The notes under the pieces were generated by a model. It did no database searches and was not told the DNA's origin. It saw only the letters and a program-made list of their open reading frames with translations. DNA of 64,000 bases, taken from Lachancea dasiensis (taxonomy: Eukaryota; Ascomycota; Saccharomycetes; Saccharomycetales; Saccharomycetaceae). The stretch is taken from NCBI GenBank assembly GCA_900074725.1, contig LT598455.1, positions 807,802-871,801 of the forward strand. Reading direction: 5' to 3'. Made by a program: the position numbers and the translations under genes. This document shows, in pieces, positions 57,496 through 64,000 of this stretch; within the stretch, counting starts at the first letter, position 1; each line of letters begins with the position of its first letter.

Positions 57496-58227
57496 TCATG
57501 GAAATGGATCTGACCGCGATTGTTGAGAGCTGTCGGAGCTTTCGTAAACCTGCGAAGTGGTGTCAGGTGTGCTAAGCAAGATTTCCATAAACTGGTATAT
57601 CACCAATGGACCCGCCTCACACCCTGCTAGTGCTATCATCTTCACTCGTGGTAATTGCTGCTGCCCTTGAGGACTTCGAGGGGATGAAAATGTATCCTCA
57701 GAGCACTTGACCCAATTAAAGTCCTGTTCCTGCGTTAAGCGTTCTTTGAGATTGTGCACGCGGCTCATCTGGCGGCCCAAGCTTAATCCCACTGCGTCGA
57801 TGGCCACTTCGAAAGTAACACTAGCAGGTTTCACTACCGGTAATTTTTCTAAACGTGCAATCAAGGAGTTTAAACTAGATCGCAGCTCGTCGAACACTTG
57901 TATTTCCAGCTCCTCATCGGCTTCTTCATGACGAAACTCGCTGAAGTCCAGCGCATATCGTTCTATACACGCACCGTCTTGTACTTGAACAATGCGTAAA
58001 TTGAACTGACGAATTGATTCCAATTTTGTAAGAATGTCTTTCACTAAAGTCTCGATATAATTCTGCAAGTCAGGATGTCGGTTCATTGGCATGTGTCGTG
58101 GCAAATTGAAAGCTTGGTAAGAAAGCCAGTCAAAAGCCTCTTTCGGGTATACATTTCTAAAGTAGAGAATCACATTTATGAAGCATTTTAAATACACACT
58201 TAGCCATCTTTCGATCGGTTTGTTCAT
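57496..58227 (-). CDS. REV7: DNA polymerase zeta HORMA subunit Rev7
   Basis: Accessory subunit of polymerase zeta, which extends past lesions in translesion synthesis with Rev3. The 243-residue product (245 in S. cerevisiae, YIL139C) looks like a HORMA protein. The N-terminal helix (RWLSVYLKCFINVILYFRNVYP) resembles the start of the HORMA domain, and a long helix with NYIETLVKDILTKL follows. Identity is supported by position: AXL2 and REV7 are adjacent in S. cerevisiae and still close here, with the thioesterase, tRNA and SAL1 between them. Convergent with SAL1 (125 bp) and divergent from PMS1 (148 bp). Confidence 0.88.
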   Translation of the reverse strand: MNKPIERWLSVYLKCFINVILYFRNVYPKEAFDWLSYQAFNLPRHMPMNRHPDLQNYIETLVKDILTKLESIRQFNLRIVQVQDGACIERYALDFSEFRHEEADEELEIQVFDELRSSLNSLIARLEKLPVVKPASVTFEVAIDAVGLSLGRQMSRVHNLKERLTQEQDFNWVKCSEDTFSSPRSPQGQQQLPRVKMIALAGCEAGPLVIYQFMEILLSTPDTTSQVYESSDSSQQSRSDPFP

Positions 58228-58375
58228 CGTTAAGAATTTATATGTGTATTCTTAAATGTTACTTCTACACGATGACAATGAAGTAAATAGTAATTATTGA
58301 CCTTAGCACTTTAAAAACTAGCAAATAGTATCGAATATAATACATTGTATTATAGATGGCTTCTCTGCCTTCTTA

Positions 58376-61006
58376 ATGAGCAACCAAATAGCTGCTATCA
58401 ATGAATCTGATGTGCGAAGGATCACCTCGGGACAAGTGATCGTGGACTTGACATCAGCGGTCAAAGAAATACTGGATAATAGCATCGATGCCGGGGCAGA
58501 CCAGTTTGAGTGCGTATTTAAAAACTATGGAATGGAATCTTTTGAGTGCAGTGACAATGGTAGTGGGATCTCTGAGGAAAGTCATGCAGGCTTGGCCTTA
58601 AAGCATCATACTTCAAAGATTTCCACGTTTGAGGACGTCTCCCAAGTCACTACACTAGGATTCAGAGGCGAGGCACTGTCGTCTATCGCAGCGGTTGCTA
58701 ATCTTGTGGTCACTACCACCTCGAGGGCTCCAAAGGCTGCAAAGTTGGAATTCAATTTTAAAGGTGAACTGGTCAAATCTACTGTTACGTCGCGAAATAA
58801 AGGTACTACCGTACACGTCTCACAGCTATTTAACACTCTGCCTGTACGCAAGAAAGAGTTTACTCGCAATCACAAACGGCAGTTTAACAAATGTATCTCC
58901 CTTCTACAGCAGTATACTATCATTCAAGACCGAATGAAAATCTCTGTGTGGCATATCACCAGCAATGGACGCAGAACGCTCGTCCTATCATCAACCAAAG
59001 ATCAGGGAATCCCGAAAAGAATTGTCGGGGTATTTGGGTCAACGGCTATGCAGGGTCTAACTGAGATCAAACTTGATCTCGCTGTGAGCTCGAGCAAGAC
59101 CTGGGCATCGCAGGCATTCGCAGAAGAAGAGGTTGAAGGTTCACCGTGTTATAATATTCTAGTCACGGGCTACATCTCAAAGAATTCACTTGGAAGTGGA
59201 AGAAATACCAAGGATCGTCAATATGTTTATATCAACCGACGGCCCGTGGTGTGCCCCTCTCTCCTCAAGTGCTGTAACGAAGTCTATCGTACACATAACA
59301 ACGTCCAGTTTCCAGTCTGCTTCCTCAATTTCGAAGTAAATCCCAGCTTTCTCGACGTCAATGTCACACCTGACAAGAGAACTGTTCTTCTTCATAGTGA
59401 GAATTTGGTGATTGATGCGCTGAGGGACGGTTTAACAGAATTTTACTCTCAACAGGAGATGGTGATGCCAGTCTCGGCGGCTTTCAGGACAAGAGGCACT
59501 GCTCAGGAACCGGATTTGAAAAAGCCCAAAATCAGTGCAGCGAGCCAAGAGCTGAACTTTGAATTTAGCCACGACGAAGAAGAGATGCAATCTACAATCG
59601 ACGTCACTGAAAATACGGGACCCAAGCAAACGATAACTGCTACTTTGGATCGAGAGAATGATGTTGATACGGATGTCCCAAGTATTTTTGTCCGAGATCC
59701 AGAAGATTCTGAGGAAGTTCAAACCGGTAAAGAAACCTCCAGCACAGCACCTTCTCAAAGTGACCATCAACTCTCACCCATATCAAATGAAGAGCGAGTC
59801 AGGACTAGTGAGAATCAGGTTCAGAACCAGAAACCAATAGAAGTATTCGAAAATCCTTCGAGTAGAAAAGACCCAAGTCTACATGTGCAGGGGCTGGCGC
59901 CTTCGGGCGAGTTATTAACTGAAGGCGATAGGGTCGAAGAAAGCGCCAAGAAAACTCGAGCCAATCGCTTGATATTTCAAACGCAGGATGCCGATAGCAA
60001 CTTGAATGAAGAATCGTGTACATGTTCATCCGCAAATGAAGGGAGCTTAAGTGATGACGAATTAGGAGCATCTCACCCGAACCCACCTTTCCGCTTGGCC
60101 AGACGTGAAAGTAATATATCCATGGATGAAATGGGTCAAATCAACTGCACTCCAGCGCCTATACCGCTACCGCGGGCCAGTTTGGCGAACTCAGCACAAA
60201 ATTCTGGGCCGGGTATTTTCGCTACCAGCTTGGCAGTCGACCCTAACGACTTGATTAGTTCCTTTGTCCATGAAACGAATTTGATACAGAAACAAAAAGT
60301 AAGGAAGCACAAGAATTACATTCAAAAGAATGAGCAGCTTGACGACTTTGATCAAGGTGAGAAGTACTTGACGCTTTCAGTGTCGAAGGCAGATTTCAAG
60401 ACTATGGAAATTGTGGGGCAATTTAACCTCGGCTTTATACTGGTGACTCGGTGTATCGGTGAGAAGTTTGACCTATTCATCGTCGATCAGCATGCAAGCG
60501 ATGAGAAATACAACTTCGAGATGTTGCAAAGAACCACAGTTCTCAAGAGTCAGCCATTAATTGCCCCTCAAACCGTTGAATTGAGCGTCATGGACGAACT
60601 TATAGCCATGGAAAACTTGAGCGTTTTGGAGAAAAACGGTTTCAAGCTCGAAGTGAAGGAAGATCAGCCACAGGGCACCCGGGTAAAGTTGGTGAGTCTG
60701 CCAGTATCCAAAAAAACGGTATTCGACATGAATGATTTACACGAGCTGCTGCACTTCGTGAAAGAATCAGACGGGTTGAATAAAGATGCTGTACGCTGCT
60801 CAAAAGTACGTTCCATGTTTGCAATGCGTGCCTGTCGCAGTAGTATTATGGTGGGAAAGCCTCTGTCTAAGAAATCCATGGTACATGTCGTTCGAAATCT
60901 GAGCGAACTCGACAAACCATGGAATTGTCCCCACGGAAGGCCGACTATGCGACACCTATTGGAGCTTCGCGATTGGAATGCATTTGATGAGGACTACGCC
61001 TTATAA
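58376..61006 (+). CDS. PMS1: Mismatch repair MutL homolog Pms1
   Basis: Pms1 pairs with Mlh1 to form MutL-alpha, which nicks the new strand during mismatch repair. The 876-residue product (S. cerevisiae Pms1 about 875-905, YNL082W) has the GHKL ATPase N-terminus: AVKEILDNSIDAGA (E31, N35), DNGSGI and GFRGEALSSIA. A long acidic Ser-rich linker (about 370-620) is the least conserved part. The C-terminal endonuclease motif DQHAxxExxxxE is D704 to E715 (DQHASDEKYNFE). The zinc-site CPHGRP lies near the end. All catalytic motifs are present. Confidence 0.96.
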   Translation: MSNQIAAINESDVRRITSGQVIVDLTSAVKEILDNSIDAGADQFECVFKNYGMESFECSDNGSGISEESHAGLALKHHTSKISTFEDVSQVTTLGFRGEALSSIAAVANLVVTTTSRAPKAAKLEFNFKGELVKSTVTSRNKGTTVHVSQLFNTLPVRKKEFTRNHKRQFNKCISLLQQYTIIQDRMKISVWHITSNGRRTLVLSSTKDQGIPKRIVGVFGSTAMQGLTEIKLDLAVSSSKTWASQAFAEEEVEGSPCYNILVTGYISKNSLGSGRNTKDRQYVYINRRPVVCPSLLKCCNEVYRTHNNVQFPVCFLNFEVNPSFLDVNVTPDKRTVLLHSENLVIDALRDGLTEFYSQQEMVMPVSAAFRTRGTAQEPDLKKPKISAASQELNFEFSHDEEEMQSTIDVTENTGPKQTITATLDRENDVDTDVPSIFVRDPEDSEEVQTGKETSSTAPSQSDHQLSPISNEERVRTSENQVQNQKPIEVFENPSSRKDPSLHVQGLAPSGELLTEGDRVEESAKKTRANRLIFQTQDADSNLNEESCTCSSANEGSLSDDELGASHPNPPFRLARRESNISMDEMGQINCTPAPIPLPRASLANSAQNSGPGIFATSLAVDPNDLISSFVHETNLIQKQKVRKHKNYIQKNEQLDDFDQGEKYLTLSVSKADFKTMEIVGQFNLGFILVTRCIGEKFDLFIVDQHASDEKYNFEMLQRTTVLKSQPLIAPQTVELSVMDELIAMENLSVLEKNGFKLEVKEDQPQGTRVKLVSLPVSKKTVFDMNDLHELLHFVKESDGLNKDAVRCSKVRSMFAMRACRSSIMVGKPLSKKSMVHVVRNLSELDKPWNCPHGRPTMRHLLELRDWNAFDEDYAL

Positions 61007-61087
61007 TTGTAATATACGTTGATTTTTCCTAAAAATACACTATGTCTCTATATACAAGGAATGCGGCTGGTCTCTGAACTTCAACTT

Positions 61088-61528
61088 TCAAACACTGGGT
61101 GAAAACAGACGGAGAAACCAATTACGGCTGTCATTTTGTTTGCCCATGCCACTTTCGGTATGGAATCCACGTCTGTCGATCCGGTTGAGTCGTCTGGCCG
61201 TCTTGGCATTGTTTCTAGTACGTTGACCACGAACCGGAAGATTCAAAGCATGCCGCATACCTTCATATGATCCAATGCGTCTTTTGAGTGCAATGTTTTC
61301 CTTCACCACAGCCCGAGCGTTACCTTCGATGGTTAGGTTCGAAAGTTCGCTCGTTATGCTCATAATCTGCGGTTCCGAAAGCTGATGCATACGCATCCAA
61401 GGGTAAAAACCAAGCTTCGAACATACTGTTTCCGATGTTTTTAGGCCGATACCGTAGAACTTTGAAGCCAAAGCGATCTTGATCACTTCTTTGCCTTTGA
61501 AACCTTTCCCTAGGATGTGTACAACCAT
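61088..61528 (-). CDS. SWS2: Mitochondrial ribosomal protein uS13m (Sws2)
   Basis: Mitochondrial small-subunit protein of the bacterial S13 family, at the head of the small subunit contacting tRNA and the large subunit. The 146-residue product (143 in S. cerevisiae, YNL081C) is nearly identical through [30 protein letters not shown] and [21 protein letters not shown]. The C-terminal extension differs. No separate presequence is seen, as in Sws2. Convergent with PMS1. Confidence 0.96.
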   Translation of the reverse strand: MVVHILGKGFKGKEVIKIALASKFYGIGLKTSETVCSKLGFYPWMRMHQLSEPQIMSITSELSNLTIEGNARAVVKENIALKRRIGSYEGMRHALNLPVRGQRTRNNAKTARRLNRIDRRGFHTESGMGKQNDSRNWFLRLFSPSV

Positions 61529-61829
61529 TTTGTAGGCTCAAAATGAAGCTTTAGATCGTAGCAGTCTGCAGTGATCCGATCAAACCAAGAGCAAAACGTC
61601 TCTGGGATATTGGTTCAGTTTTATTGCACTCTGATTTTGAATGTCCGATTGATTGTTCTACGAACATAACCATTTCAATATCAAGCCGGAAAAAATCGAT
61701 GTTCGTATGTAATGCTAAATATTATTCGACTATAACTTTTGGATCTGGAATCCCTGGTCTCCACAGCTGACTGAGTGGCTATCCTATAGCTTCTTGAGTG
61801 TCATTCTACTCTGGCAGCGGCCATTAATA
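61529..61829. other. EOS1 to SWS2 intergenic region
   Basis: About 300 bp between same-strand genes: EOS1 3' end and SWS2 promoter. No other feature seen. Confidence 0.5.
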
Positions 61830-62939
61830 TTATTCGGAGTAGCCTTGGGTGAGCATGCGTTCCAATTGCTCGAGATCCAGACGCTGAATCACGAGGTTTC
61901 GCAGAAGCCCAATCATAGTGATAAAACTGGCAAGACCCACTGGAACAACACAGAAAACTGTGATGTTGTAGAGATGGATTTGATGATGCTTGGCAAGCCG
62001 CAGCGCAGGTCGCGCACCTCGCCTGCGCTTGCGGGAGGCAAATTCAGGTGTATCGCACGTGACCTGGTGCGAAGGATTCGAGATGGAATGCGAGGAGGAA
62101 GTACGGCGATGAAGCGGGCCCGTGGGGCCCGTGGGGCCCGCAGTGGATGCGGCGGTCGTGTTGCTCGCGGGTGTGCCTGGAGGGGTTTCGTGCTCGACGT
62201 AGTTAAGATCAGAGGTCAAGAAACTCTGCCATATGTAAGCACCCGTGAGAAGGCAGCATATAAGAATCCAGGTGTGGAGGTAGTAATCGCCCTTGGGCGA
62301 CAGCGACGAGAGCAAAAGCATTTCAAGCGTCACGATCAGAAGCGACATCGAAAACATGCGCAAGATGGCGGCGACCGTGGAGTATTTGACTATCCAACGA
62401 ACCATCAGCGAGTCCAGAATGGAATACGTGAGATAGGCGGCCACGACACACCACAGCGAGCACAGCAGATACTCCGACGAGCGCGCTGTGACCAGCTGCG
62501 AGGTCAGCTCCGAGTCAGCAGAAGACGCCTGCGTCTTCAAAGCCCGGTAGGAATGATCCATCTGTGACACGCTGATCGCAATGGCGTCCGCGATTGCATC
62601 TGCTGTGTTGGAGAGCACATCCGCACGATACGAAAGTACCCACGCTTTTTTCAGCGCGTGGGCTAGTGACAGTAGCGGCGGGAGCAAAGACACGTCTCTG
62701 CATACTGCAATAAAAAAGTGCTGTTTGGCATTCAGGTTGTTGAGTGTGAGTGATTTCAGCGATTGGTACGTGGAACTCGGCCCATTGCCGCTGCCACCAT
62801 GGTCCCGCTTACCCTGGGTGGTCGCAGTGCCGTCGCTGGAGGCCCGTCGGTGGTAATGGTGGTGATGGTGGATGTGTATTTGGGATTGCGATCCTCGCGA
62901 TTCCAACAGTCCTGGTAGGGACGTGGTTGAGTCCGACAT
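61830..62939 (-). CDS. EOS1: ER membrane protein Eos1
   Basis: An ER membrane protein linked to N-glycosylation and oxidative stress tolerance. The 369-residue product (366 in S. cerevisiae, YNL080C) has several membrane segments in its C-terminal two thirds (about 150-260 and 320-345). A His-rich stretch (IHIHHHHHYH) lies near the N-terminus. A Thr/Ala/Gly/Pro-rich lumenal or cytosolic loop contains a GPTGPTGP repeat made by a 9-bp tandem repeat (62116-62142). The frame opens at 62966 only through TTG; the first ATG is at 62939. Identity rests on size, membrane profile and position next to SWS2. Confidence 0.88.
   Translation of the reverse strand: MSDSTTSLPGLLESRGSQSQIHIHHHHHYHRRASSDGTATTQGKRDHGGSGNGPSSTYQSLKSLTLNNLNAKQHFFIAVCRDVSLLPPLLSLAHALKKAWVLSYRADVLSNTADAIADAIAISVSQMDHSYRALKTQASSADSELTSQLVTARSSEYLLCSLWCVVAAYLTYSILDSLMVRWIVKYSTVAAILRMFSMSLLIVTLEMLLLSSLSPKGDYYLHTWILICCLLTGAYIWQSFLTSDLNYVEHETPPGTPASNTTAASTAGPTGPTGPLHRRTSSSHSISNPSHQVTCDTPEFASRKRRRGARPALRLAKHHQIHLYNITVFCVVPVGLASFITMIGLLRNLVIQRLDLEQLERMLTQGYSE
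62116..62142. repeat. 9-bp tandem repeat within EOS1
   Basis: Two copies of GGGCCCGTG plus GGGCCCGCA, coding on the minus strand for Gly-Pro-Thr-type units. Likely to vary in copy number between strains. Confidence 0.75.
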
Positions 62940-64000
62940 TAAGGGGCAGGTGAAAGCGATGGGCAACTCCCAAGCTCGGCAAAGTCAAAGACACCAGGAG
63001 AAGGATCCAATGAGGAATCTTCGTGGTGAACTTTAGTCCACTTGTATGCAATTCTTATTATGCAATGTTACAATCGATGAGATTATTTTTTCCCACCACG
63101 TCCAGCAAGTCAACGACGGTGAAAAAGAAGCAGTCCGAACTTTTGACCTCATGATAGTACTCGATAGCGATGAAATTAGGCGTGGTGACAGCTGATCAGC
63201 TCTTCAATGGAATACGCGATAAATTTGTAAATACTCTCACCTTTTCCAGCAGGTTTCTCGCTCATCTTCAGCATATTTAGTGCATTTTCGAGTGTATTTT
63301 CCTCTCAGAAGAAGCCCACGGGCAGCTTGGATATTTGAAAATGGTTTCTAGATGCCTGAGAGATGGAGCTATGCGGCTCTCAATCCTGTTTCTTTGCGAA
63401 AGACATTTTGTTGCGCACAAAGCATTTACAACTTATTAGGCGTCGATCGGTGGAAATCGCTTAATTAAAGTGGAACTTGACTTCGTGGCGAGTACCAGCA
63501 TGATTATGACCAGCGCCATGTGTATTTCGAGGGCACTGAGAACCAAAGCTGGGCCGCATTTGTTCGTGGCGACTTTATGGTACATAGTGATCAGAGCAGG
63601 TGTCAGATGAAGATGCGAGGGTTTCAGCCACGAGCATTAGAGCAACCCTCGACTTCTATGTCCATAGCAATGTTCTTGGTTACTTCACTCTTTCAGCCTA
63701 GCGGATTCCGTTTGTTCGAAATGGTTGTGGATTTTCACGGGTACGAGTGGCATACCACTTGAGTTTTTGAACTTTTGTGAGCTTTCCTTGAGGTTTCTGG
63801 TAAGTGTCATATCTTGTGAGGTTTTCCAAGAGCCTAGGTTGACAAAAATCTAACTCCGGCTTCCAGCTTTCTCTACTAATTTTCCTTATCTCTCTGGTGA
63901 GAACAGCTCTTGATTGCTTTGGCAACCGCGCGCAAACTCTGCTTCTGATCGGCCCTTACGATCAACTTCGAAGGCCACTGAAACAGCAATACCACCAGGC
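62940..64000. other. Right-edge intergenic sequence
   Basis: About 1.06 kb upstream of EOS1. In S. cerevisiae the next gene is TPM1 (YNL079C), but no tropomyosin coiled coil is seen before the window ends. Small frames at 63520-63925 match nothing I know. Confidence 0.45.

Noticed and set aside
63520-63925. Small frames on both strands near the right edge
   Set aside because: Overlapping short frames with no recognisable sequence; no tropomyosin-like heptads as expected for TPM1.

Overview
The window is a stretch of nuclear chromosome from a budding yeast (Saccharomycetaceae). Genes are compact, almost all intronless, and about 45% GC by eye. The proteins align almost end to end with Saccharomyces cerevisiae proteins recalled from memory. 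The gene order interleaves three S. cerevisiae regions: chromosome XIV (RPS7B to EOS1, YNL096-080), chromosome XV (YOR097C to OST3, YOR097-085) and chromosome IX (CCT2, AXL2, REV7, YIL142-139). Gene pairs that S. cerevisiae keeps as whole-genome-duplication ohnologs (RPS7A/B, ECM3/YNL095C, VPS21/YPT53, TCB1/TCB2) occur once here. This is the order expected of a yeast that branched before the duplication, such as Lachancea, Zygosaccharomyces, Torulaspora, Kluyveromyces or Eremothecium. Lachancea is my guess, without proof.

Layout. 0-11 kb: a YOR097C-like membrane protein, RPS7 (one intron, minus), RKI1, ARF3 (minus) and the large CMR2. 11-19 kb: an ECM3-family transporter, APP1, TMA46 (minus), PTC5 and VPS21. 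19-32 kb: YVC1 (minus), NST1, RHO2, tRNA-Asn and TOP2. 32-43 kb: a tricalbin (TCB) flanked by an imperfect direct repeat, SNN1, OST3 (minus) and MKT1. 43-56 kb: tRNA-Thr, CCT2 (one intron directly after the ATG), END3 (minus), AXL2, an ACOT9-like thioesterase that I do not know from S. cerevisiae (minus), and an identical tRNA-Thr in inverted orientation. 56-63 kb: SAL1, REV7 (minus), PMS1, SWS2 (minus) and EOS1 (minus). The last kilobase holds no gene I can support.

Most genes are housekeeping and do not form a pathway. Themes recur: endosome, vacuole and membrane contact (VPS21, SNN1, YVC1, TCB, ARF3), polarity and actin (RHO2, AXL2, END3, APP1), mitochondria (PTC5, SAL1, SWS2, thioesterase), translation (RPS7, TMA46, MKT1) and DNA maintenance (TOP2, PMS1, REV7).

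I found no CRISPR array, rRNA, transposon or recognisable virus-like element. I did not find a convincing undescribed system. The best leads are the duplicated sequence flanking TCB, the CCT2 start-codon intron, a possible targeting extension on RKI1, a clustered CACGTG array upstream of the thioesterase, and a changed TOPRIM motif in TOP2. All identifications rest on remembered family sequences and synteny; no search was run.
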